A stretch of DNA of 64,000 nucleotides from Vibrio coralliirubri (GCF_024347375.1 NZ_AP025471.1:806001-870000), one strand, 5' to 3'. Shown: positions 35,169-45,587, counted from the stretch's first letter. The notes: a model not told the origin generated them from the letters alone. A program made the numbers and translations.

Positions 35169-37190
35169 ATGTTAAAACAAGAGCATAACGTGCTTTTTGA
35201 ACCGATGAAGATCGGCTCTTTAAAGCTAAAGAATCGTTACTCTATGGCCCCGATGGGTACCTTAGGTTGTGTCGATGGCGATGGTGCGTATAACAGCCGT
35301 GGCGTTGAGTATTACGTTGCTCGTGCACGTGGTGGTGTTGGCCTGATCATTACCGGTGTGCAAATGGTAGAAAATGAACTTGAACAGTTCCCTATGCCTT
35401 CCCTTCCATGCCCAACCAACCATCCGACCGCTTATATCCGCAGCGCAAAAGAGATGACCGAACGTGTTCATACCTACGGAACTAAAATATTCGCACAGCT
35501 TACCGCTGGTTGGGGACGCTCTTGCATTCCGGGCTTCACTCCTAAAGACAAATCCGTTGCGCCTTCTGAAGCACCGAACCGCTTCGACCCTTCAATCACA
35601 CACCGTGAACTGACCACTGAAGAAGTAAAATACTTCATCTCTAAGTTTGTTGAGTCGGCTGCTATTGCCCAAAAAGCAGGCTTTGACGGTGTAGAAATAC
35701 ACGCGGTTCATGAAGGCTACTTACTTGACCAATTCACAATGGAATTTTTCAACCAACGTACAGACCAATACGGTGGCAGCTTCGAAAATCGTTATCGCTT
35801 TGCGGTAGAGATTGTTGAAGGTATCAAAGCTGTTTGTGGCAAAGACTTCCCAGTATCATTGCGCTACTCCGTTAAAGGCAACATGAAAGGTTTCGGCCAA
35901 GGTATCCTTCCGGGCGAGCGCGCTGAAGAAGTGGGTCGAGATATGGAAGAAGGCCTTAAAGCGGCTGAGTACCTGCAAAGCGCTGGGTTCGATGCTCTGA
36001 ACGTTGATGCCGGCACCTATGACTCATGGTACTGGAATCACCCGCCAAACTACTTCCAACCGGGCATGTACAAACCCTACTGCAAAGCCGTTTCAGAAGT
36101 GGTCGATATCCCCGTATTAATGGCTGGCCGTGTGGAGAACCCAGACCTCGCTTCGCATGCTGTTCAAAATGGCATTTGTGATGGTGTGTCACTGGGTAGA
36201 CCCCTGCTCGCCGATCCAGACACGGTCAATAAGATCCGCCGAGGTCGTTTCGAAGAAGTTCGTCCTTGCTTATCTTGTCACCTTGGTTGTCTAGGTCGTA
36301 TGGCTGAAGTGGGTAACCTATCTTGCGCGGTTAATCCAAGCTGTGGACGAGAAGAAGAGTTCAGATTACTACCAACGCACAAAACCAAAAAGGTCGTCGT
36401 TGTCGGTGGTGGTGTCGCGGGAATGGAAGCCGCTAGAATTGCTTCTGAGCGCGGACATGACGTTGTACTTTTCGAAAAAGGCGGCCAACTGGGTGGCAAT
36501 GTCATCCCAGGTAGCCAACCTCCATTCAAGCATGATGATAAAACCTTGATTGAGTGGTTCAGCGGTGAAATGACTCGACACAAGGTAGACGTAAAGCTCA
36601 ACACAGCGGCAGACAAAGCATCAATTGAAAGCGAAAAGCCAGACAGCGTTATTTTCGCTACAGGCTCTCGCCCAACTCAACCTAACTGGTTGGAAGGAAA
36701 AGATAAGCCGCACGTTTTAGTTGCCGAAAATATGTTGATGAACCCTGAACTAATTACAGGCGACAAAGTCTGTGTAATTGGTGCCGGTTTAGTTGGCGCA
36801 GAAGCGGCTCTATGGATGGCTCAACAAGGTAAAGCAGTCACATTAGTTGAAGCATCAGACGATATCATTGGTGGTCCTCACGGCACCTGTTTTGCTAACT
36901 ACCAGATGTTGAAAGAGCTTCTAGCCAAAGAACAAGTGAACGTTCTTACTTCAACACGATTAGAGCGAATCACTGACACGGGCGTTTGTCTAAACATTGA
37001 AAACAGCAGTGTAGAAATGCTTTCCGATCACGTCGTACTAGCGCTTGGCTACAAAGCTGAAGATCACTTGCATGAAGAACTGGCGAATCAACTGGACGTT
37101 GATGAAGTATTCAATATCGGTGACAGCCAAAAAGCGAGAACGATCATGGCCGCAATCTGGGATGGCTTTGAAGTGGGTCGTACACTTTAA
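35169..37190 (+). CDS. NADH:flavin oxidoreductase, 2,4-dienoyl-CoA/2-enoate reductase family
   Basis: A 673-residue FadH-like enzyme. Residues about 10-345 are an Old Yellow Enzyme TIM barrel binding FMN (FDGVEIHAVHEGYLLDQF; GVSLGRPLLADP). A 4Fe-4S motif CLSCHLGCLGRMAEVGNLSC follows at about residues 363-382, and then a flavin/NAD domain with two dinucleotide loops, VVVVGGGVAGMEAA and VCVIGAGLVGAEAAL. Electrons pass NADH, FAD, 4Fe-4S, FMN to the substrate double bond. Relatives include E. coli FadH, clostridial 2-enoate reductase and bile-acid BaiCD/BaiH, so the substrate is open. It lies 153 bp after the AraC regulator in the same direction. Confidence 0.88.
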   Translation: MLKQEHNVLFEPMKIGSLKLKNRYSMAPMGTLGCVDGDGAYNSRGVEYYVARARGGVGLIITGVQMVENELEQFPMPSLPCPTNHPTAYIRSAKEMTERVHTYGTKIFAQLTAGWGRSCIPGFTPKDKSVAPSEAPNRFDPSITHRELTTEEVKYFISKFVESAAIAQKAGFDGVEIHAVHEGYLLDQFTMEFFNQRTDQYGGSFENRYRFAVEIVEGIKAVCGKDFPVSLRYSVKGNMKGFGQGILPGERAEEVGRDMEEGLKAAEYLQSAGFDALNVDAGTYDSWYWNHPPNYFQPGMYKPYCKAVSEVVDIPVLMAGRVENPDLASHAVQNGICDGVSLGRPLLADPDTVNKIRRGRFEEVRPCLSCHLGCLGRMAEVGNLSCAVNPSCGREEEFRLLPTHKTKKVVVVGGGVAGMEAARIASERGHDVVLFEKGGQLGGNVIPGSQPPFKHDDKTLIEWFSGEMTRHKVDVKLNTAADKASIESEKPDSVIFATGSRPTQPNWLEGKDKPHVLVAENMLMNPELITGDKVCVIGAGLVGAEAALWMAQQGKAVTLVEASDDIIGGPHGTCFANYQMLKELLAKEQVNVLTSTRLERITDTGVCLNIENSSVEMLSDHVVLALGYKAEDHLHEELANQLDVDEVFNIGDSQKARTIMAAIWDGFEVGRTL

Positions 37191-37271
37191 GATAATCTTA
37201 CGCTTTAAGTTAACTGTACGCTTTTAGTTAGTTGTACTAGGTAATTTAGTCCCGTTCAGTTAAAACACCGA

Positions 37272-37293
37272 AACCAAACATGGACGTTTGGTT
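37272..37293 (+). terminator. Hairpin after the enoate reductase gene
   Basis: AACCAAAC and GTTTGGTT form a perfect 8-bp stem with a 6-base loop. The T run is poor, so it is a weak terminator or an RNA end element. Confidence 0.4.
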
Positions 37294-37461
37294 CCTGCCT
37301 CTCGCTGTATCTTTCCTTAAGTGCCCTCCCCACTTTCGTCTCGTTACATCAAAACGAGATAATTCTTCGACTTTACAGTTTTTTCTTTAAAAATTATCCA
37401 ATTAGCTAGCGAAACCTCTATCTGTGTATTTTACTTAAAATAGTGCAACCACGATTCACGG

Positions 37462-40400
37462 ATGAGAAAAATGGCTAACAAAAAAAACGTCGAAGCAAAC
37501 AAGAAAAATACAGAAATCAAAAATAAGAAAAGTAACGAGCTAGAACAAAAGAAGCCAACCAAAAAAAAGAAGCGCAGACTGCATTCACACCTAAAAGTTA
37601 ATATCCCGCTTTTTCAATCACTCATGATGATACTGCCATCATTAACTAAACACGCGGCTGCCGAGGATATAGACAGCTCGGGCGATACCGAAGAACAACT
37701 ACCCACCAATAGCGTGACAGAAAAAGATGTCAGCGACCACCATGGAAAAACGGACTCATCAGCGGTTACTCATCCAGAGGCTCAAACGAATGATAGCGAC
37801 GTAAACTCGACCTTAAGTGCAAGTCACGCACCCCATGGTTCGAGCTCTCACTTGGTTCCTTCTCATCATTTATCGACGCTTTCTCACCCGCAAGTCCATT
37901 ACATTCCTTCGGTATCGATGCCAACCATTTCTTCTGGAAGTAACGGCCAGCCGACTCATTCGAATGTGCCGACGACACCTGCTTTACCCGTTACCTTCAT
38001 GCCAGAAGTCATAAAAGGTACCTACGGAGAGCTTCATGTTGATGCAAATGGTCAATACACGTTTGTATTAAACCCAAAATCGCCTCAATACATACTGTTG
38101 AATCAGCACCAACAAGGTACTGATCATTTCTTGTTGCATCTATCTAACGGCTCAAGCGTCATTGTTCAAGTTCCGGTCACGGGTAAGCAAGACACGCCAA
38201 GTATTTCTGGAGACTTAACAGGTGTCGTCACAGAAGATCACAATATTGATTCACAAGGCTTGTTACATGCGAACGGTAAAATTGATGTCATAGACCCTGA
38301 TCAAAGTGAAAGTTCGGTTACGCCGGAAGTTATCTCTGGGAAGTATGGCTCATTAACCATCGACGCAGATGGGCATTGGCAGTATCAAGTTGATAACTCG
38401 CTCTCTAATGTTCAAGCGTTAACCGCAGCCACTTCATTGCATGAAAGTTTCACTATTCACACAAAAGATGGCACACCGCAAACAATCGATATGACAATTG
38501 GCGGCAACGATGACAATGCCGTGATCACAGGCGTGGATGCTGGCACGTTAACTGAAGATTTAACGACACAAGTCCAAGGACAGCTTTCGGTAACGGATTC
38601 AGATCTTGGAGAAGATCACTTTCAGGCATCACAAGTAACTAGCAATTTCGGTACGCTAAGCATCACCAAAGACGGTGCGTGGACATACGCTTTAGATAAC
38701 AATAATCCAGTAGTTCAAGGACTTGCCCAAGGTTCAACTACGACAGACATCGTCACTGTTCACTCTGCAGATGGCACCACCCATAAAGTAACGATCACGG
38801 TGAATGGCACTAACGACAAAGCAATTATTGGTGGAACAAGCTCAGGATCTGTCACCGAAGAATCTCAATTGCAAACATCCGGTACGTTGACTGTCACTGA
38901 CGTAGATACTGGCGAGGCACATTTCTCCAACACAGATATCGTAGGCAACTTGGGTACTCTACATCTGACCGATTCTGGTACTTGGACGTACGACCTCGAT
39001 AACACAAACCCTACAGTTCAAGCATTAGGTGCGCATAAAACAGCTACCGATACTATTACTGTCCACTCCGCTGGCGGCACGCCTCATCAAGTGACTATCA
39101 CGGTGAATGGCACTAACGACAAAGCAGTTATTGGGGGAACAAGCTCAGGAGCTGTCACCGAAGAATCTAAGCTTCAAACCTCTGGTTCGTTGACTGTCAC
39201 TGACGTAGATACTGGCGAAGCACATTTCTCCAACACAGATATCGTAGGCAACTTAGGTACTCTACATCTGACCGATTCTGGGGCTTGGACGTACGACTTA
39301 GATAATACTAACCCAACCGTTCAAGCGTTAGGTGCGCATAAAACAGCTACCGATACTATTACTGTCCACTCCGCTGACGGCACGCCACACCAAGTGACGA
39401 TCACCGTGAATGGCACCAATGATGCTGCGGTGATAATGGGGACATCGACAGGCGATGTCCATGAAGGACACACTTTTACCGCGCCAGACGGCAGTATGAC
39501 TGGCGGTTATGTTGATGACCGTTCACCTGATCATCAGCACGGAAACATAGGGAAATTGTGGAACGATGAAATCCATACCGATGGCCACCTATCGGTAGTG
39601 GATGCTGATGCAGGTGAAAGCTATGCCCAAACAGGCACTTATTACGGCACTCATGGTCGTGTCATACTTCAAACTAACGGGGACTGGACCTACTATGCTT
39701 CCATCGGCCAAGATGCAACCGGCAGAGCTATTGATCATCTGGGTAAAGGGGAATCACTAACCGATACTGTCACCGTTAAATCTGCAGATGGCACCACACA
39801 CGATATCGTTGTCACCATTCATGGCGATAACGACCGCCCATACTGTTCTTCAGAAGTACAGCTCAACAGCGGCAAAGAAGACCTCGCGCAAACCATCACA
39901 GCCACCGAACTCTTAGCAAACACTATAGACGTGGATACCAATGACATAGGCAAGCTGACGATTGCGAACCTTCATGCTGATCATGGTTCTATTCAAGATA
40001 ATCAAGACGGTACCTTCACTTTCACACCAACCAAAGACTACAACGGCCAAGTGCACTTCACTTATGACGTGACAGATGCGCATGGTGGTATCACTGCAAC
40101 AGGCGCGAATTTACAGTTACAAGCAACTGGCGATGCTGCGACTATTACTGGAATTGATCAAGGGAATGTGACAGAAGATCGTGGTTATATTGATACACAA
40201 TATAATCTTCATTTTGATGGAAAATTAGATATTGTTGACCCCGACCAAGGTGAAGCTCAGTTTGATATTCAAAGAGGCCACACCTATCACGGAATTGGCT
40301 ATGATACAAAAATGGGTGGGTGGGTACTTTTACAACAAGATGGTACTTATACTTATACAATTGATAATCGTAAACCAGAAATTCAAAATCTTGGGTCAAC

Positions 40401-43400
40401 AGAGACTCTTGTCGATAAGGTGACAATCCACAGTGTCGATGGAACAAGTCATGAAATTCAGATCACAATCCACGGTACAAATGATGACCCTAAGGTTTCT
40501 TCGGTAACAACTCTTCCTGCAGGAACTGAAGATACAGATGTCGTTCTACACGCTTCTGATTTACTCGCCAACGCTACAGACATCGACCACAATGATGCAG
40601 GGCAACTCTCAGTGGCCAACCTCACCGCCGACCATGGCAAAATCACCGATAATCATGACGGTACTTTTACCTTTCATCCTGCCCTAGATTACAATGGCAA
40701 AGTCTCTTTTACCTATGATGTAAAAGATGCACATGCTGGCAGTACAGCGACTTCAGCGAGTATGACGTTAGCACCAACCAGTGATGCAGCGGTTATTACA
40801 GGCTCAGGTTCTGGGGTTAAAGAGGATATCAATGTGGATATCTCAGGAGGGTATCTCCTTGGAGCTTCTGGTGTGTTCCATGTTGTTGACCCTGATGGTC
40901 CTGCACAGTCGCAATTCCCAGATGTGCTCTATGGTGGTATTTATCAAGGGTCTCATGGGGGAGATCTTCAGGTGAATAGTAATGGTAACTATTACTACCA
41001 TATAAGTAATTATTTAGTACAACATCTCTCAGAGGGTGAAACACTCAAAGAGGAGTATACCATTCACAGCGTTGATGGAACTCAACACAAAGTGGAGTTT
41101 ACCGTTGAGGGGACCAATGATAAACCAGTCCTCTCTGCCCAATCACAATCGGTAACTGAAGGTGGAACTCTTTTATCTGGTCAGATGCATGCCACTGATG
41201 TGGATACAAAAGACACGCATACCTTCACTATCGATAAACCTGTAGATGGCTTAACCTTTAACAATGATGGTAGTTACACTTTTGACCCCTCCCATGCCAG
41301 TTATCAAAACTTGGGAGCAAACAATGACCAAGTTATACATGTTCAGGTAAAAGTGGATGACCATAATGGTGGGACCGATACAAAGGAGCTTACCCTCGTT
41401 GTTCATGGTACTAATGATAAAGCCGTTATTTCTGGAGATACTCATCTTTCTTCATCGGAAAATCATATTCTTCCTCACGGCACCGATACAAGCTTTAGTC
41501 CTGTATCGCTGCATGGGCAGATGACAAGCACTGATGTTGATTCAGGAGAAGCAAATCTGTTTCAGAAAGAGTCAATTCAGGGAGCCAATGGCTATCTTCA
41601 CATGGAGAAAGACGGAAGTTATCGTTATGATCCCGCTCCCTCACAACGCGATGTAATAAACTCTCTAACTGCTCATGAAAGCTTCACTGAAACATTTACA
41701 ATTCACTCCATTGATGGAACACCTCAACAGGTGCAAGTCACTATTAATGGGAGTAATGATTCTGCTCAGATACTCGATATTAATGTGGCCCATGTGGGCA
41801 ACATGAGTCATGGTGGCCTTTCGGAAGATAACCAGAATCAAATTGTTGGATCACTGTTGAAAACTGTAGGATACGTCAATGTCGTAGATCCCGATCACGG
41901 TGAAGATGTCTTGCAATCGGAAACGGTTACTACCACAAGTGGTGGGGTATTTAAAATCACAGGGCATGATTGGACCTATGAAATTAATAAAGACTCGTCA
42001 GTTGTTCAAAATTTGGGAGCCAACGAACAGATTGTGGAGCGTCATACCATTACCTCTATTGATGGCACTGCCTCTCATAAGATAACTGTGACGATTCACG
42101 GAACTAACGATGATCCACAGGTGAGTTCGACGGTAACATTAGCCTCGGGTACTGAAGATACGGATGTTGTACTACACGCGTCTGATTTGTTAGCCAATGC
42201 GACAGATATTGATCATAATGATGCAGGGCAACTCTCTGTGGCCAATCTCACCGCCGACCATGGCAATATCACCGATAACCATGACGGAACCTTCACCTTT
42301 CATCCTACACAAGATTACAACGGCAAAGTCTCCTTTACCTATGATGTGCAGGATACACATGGTGGAAGTGTCGCTACATCAGCCTCAATAACTCTCACTC
42401 CCACCCGCGATTCTGCTGTGATTTCTGGCAATGATGCGGGAACGATTATTGAAGATCATAATGTCGGGCACAGCTCAGCTCAAAAGATTGCAATATCAGG
42501 CTCTTTGTCTGTAACTGATCCTGACACAGGCGAAGATCATTTCCGGTTTAACCAATTTGGTGAGAAAGCGATACATGACCCCTTTGGTGGAGATCTAAGA
42601 ATAACTCCAGCTGGAAGTTGGGGGTATGAGGTTTCAAACAGTCGCTTGCAATCATTAGCTGAAGGTGAAGTAGAAAAGGTTGTATATCGTGTTTATTCTG
42701 CAGACCACACTGCCCACGATATAACAATAACGGTGACAGGCACCAATGATCAGCCGACCATCATTGCGACAACACTTGCACATGGCACTGAAGACACGCA
42801 CTACCAAATGCAAGCCAGTCAATTTGGATTCAGTGATATCGACTCCGGCGATACGCTACATTCCATAGCAATCACAGATCTTCCGCCAGCAACACAAGGT
42901 AAGTTTTTACTTGATGGACACGATGTTACAGCGAGACAACAGATCTCTACAGCTGACATCAGTAAACTTCAGTTCGTCCCTGCGCAAGATTTCAATGGTG
43001 ACGTCCAGTTCAAGTTTACCGTCAATGATGGACATGAAAATTCGTTAGAGGCTACCAATACCCTTCATATTGACCCTGTCGCCGACGCAGCAACAATCGC
43101 CGGAGTAGACACTGGCGGCGTTACTGAAGATAGCTTCTATGGTATGCAATGGCTCATAACCAAAGGGCAACTAACCATTAGCGATGCGGATACAGGTGAA
43201 GATAAATTCGATTCAATGCTTCACGCTCAAAACAATGCAGGCATTGGTTATGACACCAAATTGGGTGGGCACGTACTGTTATCTAAAGATGGCAGTTGGC
43301 AATACAATATGGATAACTTCTCCCCTGCCGTACAAAAATTGGCAGAGGGTGAAACCGCAATAGATACGGTCACGATTCACAGTGTGGACGGGACTTCGCA

Positions 43401-45567
43401 TGAAATTCAGGTCACCATTACTGGCACCAACGACGCACCGATTCTCGGCGTAAACCAAACATCATCGACGACGGGTACATTAACAGAGACAGATGTCGAC
43501 GTTAAAGACACACATACTTTCTCTGTCGTCAGTTCAACGGGGCAATTCGGATCACTGTCGGTCAATCCAAACACTGGTGACTACGTCTACACACCCAATA
43601 CGTCAATCACCGGAATGAGTTATAACTCTGCCACCAACACCTATCATGGTGTGGATGTGTTTGAAGTAAAAGTGAGCGACCAACATGCCGAGAGTTCGAA
43701 ATTCATCACCTTTGATGCCTCGGGGCATGTCACCACCTCACCAACGGGTGGTCTGGTCATATCAACCACAGTACCTCAACAACCTTCGGTAACCGCGACG
43801 CAACCAACCTTGCCTTCAGGCACTAACATCGCACCAACGAACACCGTTACTCTGGATCTTGCATCAACCAGTGATTCTGGTTCATCAAGCACTGACAACC
43901 TGACCAATGACACGACCCCAACAATTACCGGACACACTGATATTCCATTCTCGAAAGTCACGATTTACGATGGTTCCACACCCGTTGGACACGCGGTGTC
44001 TGATGCATCTGGACAATATAGTGTGGCAGTAAGCAGCTTATCGAATGGCGATCATAATCTATCCGCCGAAGCATTAGCTCCTTCGTCAGTGATGTCTGCA
44101 ACTTCTTCGCCTCTGTCTGTCCATATAGATACGCAAGTACACGTCGGTATTCAAACAGACCCGATTACCGCCGACCATGTGATTAATGCTCAAGAATCCA
44201 ACAGCTCCATTGACATCACCGGATCCGTTTCTGGCGATTTTAATACAGGCAACATTGTGACTTTAGATGTAAATGGGACACAGCATACTGGCGTGGTCGA
44301 TGCAAAAGGACACTATTCAATTGCCGTACCTGGCAGTGAACTCATTGCCGATGCTGACCAAAAAATAGAGGCATCAATAGCGGTAACAGATACCGCAGGT
44401 AATAGCGCTCATGCCACTGCAGATGTTACTTACCAAGTCGATACACAGGTTAGCGTTCCTACGATTACTTTTGAAAACGCAGGGTCAGACAACTTATACA
44501 GCAAAGCTGAAATTGCCCGAGGCCATGCAAATACGATCACAGCAACCGTTACGCCTCCTGGTGATGCCAAAATCGGTGAGCATCTTGTCGTTAACGGTCA
44601 GGATCATGTATTAGATGCTCATACTCTACAGCATGGAATACAAATTGAAGTTCATCCCGGTTCTAATGTACAAGCAACAATGACTGACGAACACGGTAAT
44701 ACCGCAGGTAGCCAAGGTTTCGCTGCAAGCGCTATTCCTGAACCTATCATTGTCAGACCACCATCGGGAAGCCACCAAGTATCTGGCACGCTTGGGGTCC
44801 CACCACTACTACCATCGTTAACTCCGGTACCAACAGCACAAAGCGGTTGGCGAATCCATTTACCTAACGGACAGTACGTCACTAGTCATCATGGCCAATA
44901 CGGGACATTAACCATTGACCCTCAGACTGGTCATTTACATTATCAAGAGCAAGCCCAAGTTCACACGGGCCCTCATGGCAGCGCTTCTGGTATAGGTCAA
45001 CATGAAGATAAATTTGAAGTGGCATTGCAAGGGACAAATCAAGATGAAGTTGTCGCCCATGTGAATATCCAGATACTCAGTCATGGGCCTGGACATAGTG
45101 GAAAGCTGACAGTTGGAACTGAAGTGGTTGATATGACAATCACACCTTTGGTCCATACATCACACCCAGCTCCCCCACCACCGCCTCCTGTTCAACATGA
45201 CGAGCCAGACATGGCTTCACAAGCCGACTTTACCGTCACTCTAAGCGATGATAGTAATCTGGATTTAACCCAGCAGACCCATCAAGAACCCGATCAGAAA
45301 ACCAGTCACCATGGCGCAGCCGCTTATCTGGATGCATTGGGCATTAAACCCGATGCGACATCGACAACGGTTCATGATCAACCTGCGGATATGGATATCG
45401 TACTTGCACAAGTCGACCAACCAGATGCAGTAACACATGACCAAGCGCACTTGGATATGTCAGACGCGCTGGAACACCATGATGCAAACATCAACCATAA
45501 CCAAGATGATGAGCACCATCATCACAACGACGTAGACGGGCTACCAGACATTGATCCAAATAGTTAA
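37462..45567 (+). CDS. Giant VCBS/cadherin-like repeat adhesin
   Basis: A 2701-residue surface protein. Residues 1-45 are Lys-rich; 46-61 are hydrophobic (VNIPLFQSLMMILPSL) and lead to HAAAED, which could be a long signal peptide or a membrane-retention segment. Residues 70-195 are Ser/His/Thr/Pro-rich. From about 180 to 2030 come about 16 modules of roughly 100 residues, each ending near VTITVNGTND (VCBS type), mixed with cadherin-like modules (DYNGKVSFTYDV). Two Ig-like modules follow, then a Pro/His/Asp-rich tail (DDEHHHHND). No GGxGxDxxx RTX nonapeptides are visible. Such proteins mediate adhesion or biofilm and are secreted by type I systems; the convergent operon at 45664-50778 is the likely exporter. 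Start is ATG at 37462 or 37471. Confidence 0.88.
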   Translation: MRKMANKKNVEANKKNTEIKNKKSNELEQKKPTKKKKRRLHSHLKVNIPLFQSLMMILPSLTKHAAAEDIDSSGDTEEQLPTNSVTEKDVSDHHGKTDSSAVTHPEAQTNDSDVNSTLSASHAPHGSSSHLVPSHHLSTLSHPQVHYIPSVSMPTISSGSNGQPTHSNVPTTPALPVTFMPEVIKGTYGELHVDANGQYTFVLNPKSPQYILLNQHQQGTDHFLLHLSNGSSVIVQVPVTGKQDTPSISGDLTGVVTEDHNIDSQGLLHANGKIDVIDPDQSESSVTPEVISGKYGSLTIDADGHWQYQVDNSLSNVQALTAATSLHESFTIHTKDGTPQTIDMTIGGNDDNAVITGVDAGTLTEDLTTQVQGQLSVTDSDLGEDHFQASQVTSNFGTLSITKDGAWTYALDNNNPVVQGLAQGSTTTDIVTVHSADGTTHKVTITVNGTNDKAIIGGTSSGSVTEESQLQTSGTLTVTDVDTGEAHFSNTDIVGNLGTLHLTDSGTWTYDLDNTNPTVQALGAHKTATDTITVHSAGGTPHQVTITVNGTNDKAVIGGTSSGAVTEESKLQTSGSLTVTDVDTGEAHFSNTDIVGNLGTLHLTDSGAWTYDLDNTNPTVQALGAHKTATDTITVHSADGTPHQVTITVNGTNDAAVIMGTSTGDVHEGHTFTAPDGSMTGGYVDDRSPDHQHGNIGKLWNDEIHTDGHLSVVDADAGESYAQTGTYYGTHGRVILQTNGDWTYYASIGQDATGRAIDHLGKGESLTDTVTVKSADGTTHDIVVTIHGDNDRPYCSSEVQLNSGKEDLAQTITATELLANTIDVDTNDIGKLTIANLHADHGSIQDNQDGTFTFTPTKDYNGQVHFTYDVTDAHGGITATGANLQLQATGDAATITGIDQGNVTEDRGYIDTQYNLHFDGKLDIVDPDQGEAQFDIQRGHTYHGIGYDTKMGGWVLLQQDGTYTYTIDNRKPEIQNLGSTETLVDKVTIHSVDGTSHEIQITIHGTNDDPKVSSVTTLPAGTEDTDVVLHASDLLANATDIDHNDAGQLSVANLTADHGKITDNHDGTFTFHPALDYNGKVSFTYDVKDAHAGSTATSASMTLAPTSDAAVITGSGSGVKEDINVDISGGYLLGASGVFHVVDPDGPAQSQFPDVLYGGIYQGSHGGDLQVNSNGNYYYHISNYLVQHLSEGETLKEEYTIHSVDGTQHKVEFTVEGTNDKPVLSAQSQSVTEGGTLLSGQMHATDVDTKDTHTFTIDKPVDGLTFNNDGSYTFDPSHASYQNLGANNDQVIHVQVKVDDHNGGTDTKELTLVVHGTNDKAVISGDTHLSSSENHILPHGTDTSFSPVSLHGQMTSTDVDSGEANLFQKESIQGANGYLHMEKDGSYRYDPAPSQRDVINSLTAHESFTETFTIHSIDGTPQQVQVTINGSNDSAQILDINVAHVGNMSHGGLSEDNQNQIVGSLLKTVGYVNVVDPDHGEDVLQSETVTTTSGGVFKITGHDWTYEINKDSSVVQNLGANEQIVERHTITSIDGTASHKITVTIHGTNDDPQVSSTVTLASGTEDTDVVLHASDLLANATDIDHNDAGQLSVANLTADHGNITDNHDGTFTFHPTQDYNGKVSFTYDVQDTHGGSVATSASITLTPTRDSAVISGNDAGTIIEDHNVGHSSAQKIAISGSLSVTDPDTGEDHFRFNQFGEKAIHDPFGGDLRITPAGSWGYEVSNSRLQSLAEGEVEKVVYRVYSADHTAHDITITVTGTNDQPTIIATTLAHGTEDTHYQMQASQFGFSDIDSGDTLHSIAITDLPPATQGKFLLDGHDVTARQQISTADISKLQFVPAQDFNGDVQFKFTVNDGHENSLEATNTLHIDPVADAATIAGVDTGGVTEDSFYGMQWLITKGQLTISDADTGEDKFDSMLHAQNNAGIGYDTKLGGHVLLSKDGSWQYNMDNFSPAVQKLAEGETAIDTVTIHSVDGTSHEIQVTITGTNDAPILGVNQTSSTTGTLTETDVDVKDTHTFSVVSSTGQFGSLSVNPNTGDYVYTPNTSITGMSYNSATNTYHGVDVFEVKVSDQHAESSKFITFDASGHVTTSPTGGLVISTTVPQQPSVTATQPTLPSGTNIAPTNTVTLDLASTSDSGSSSTDNLTNDTTPTITGHTDIPFSKVTIYDGSTPVGHAVSDASGQYSVAVSSLSNGDHNLSAEALAPSSVMSATSSPLSVHIDTQVHVGIQTDPITADHVINAQESNSSIDITGSVSGDFNTGNIVTLDVNGTQHTGVVDAKGHYSIAVPGSELIADADQKIEASIAVTDTAGNSAHATADVTYQVDTQVSVPTITFENAGSDNLYSKAEIARGHANTITATVTPPGDAKIGEHLVVNGQDHVLDAHTLQHGIQIEVHPGSNVQATMTDEHGNTAGSQGFAASAIPEPIIVRPPSGSHQVSGTLGVPPLLPSLTPVPTAQSGWRIHLPNGQYVTSHHGQYGTLTIDPQTGHLHYQEQAQVHTGPHGSASGIGQHEDKFEVALQGTNQDEVVAHVNIQILSHGPGHSGKLTVGTEVVDMTITPLVHTSHPAPPPPPPVQHDEPDMASQADFTVTLSDDSNLDLTQQTHQEPDQKTSHHGAAAYLDALGIKPDATSTTVHDQPADMDIVLAQVDQPDAVTHDQAHLDMSDALEHHDANINHNQDDEHHHHNDVDGLPDIDPNS
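38518..39426 (+). repeat. Three tandem 303-bp VCBS repeats
   Basis: Three units of exactly 303 bp (101 codons) start at 38518, 38821 and 39124. The second and third are nearly identical at both protein and base level (LHLTDSGTWTYDLDNTNPTV versus LHLTDSGAWTYDLDNTNPTV), so they arose by recent duplication; the first is more diverged. Confidence 0.9.
40483..40755 (+). repeat. Cadherin-like module, copy A
   Basis: About 270 bp starting at GTNDDP and running through TEDTDVVLHASDLLANATD and FTYDV. It is repeated with high identity 1626 bp downstream (42109-42381) and more loosely near 39840-40110. Confidence 0.85.
42109..42381 (+). repeat. Cadherin-like module, copy B
   Basis: Matches 40483-40755 with most codons identical over TEDTDVVLHASDLLANATD; the offset of 1626 bp equals 542 codons, so the frame is kept. 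Probably moved by intragenic recombination. Confidence 0.85.
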
Positions 45568-45587
45568 CCGATAACGAGACTAAACAG

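Noticed and set aside
38518..42381. CRISPR-like repeats
   Set aside because: The repeats are 303 bp or 270 bp, in frame, protein coding and contiguous, with no short repeat-spacer pattern. I saw no CRISPR array anywhere in the window.
37462..45567. RTX toxin call for the giant protein
   Set aside because: No GGxGxDxxx nonapeptide array and no toxin domain is visible; the modules are VCBS, cadherin-like and Ig-like, which fit an adhesin.
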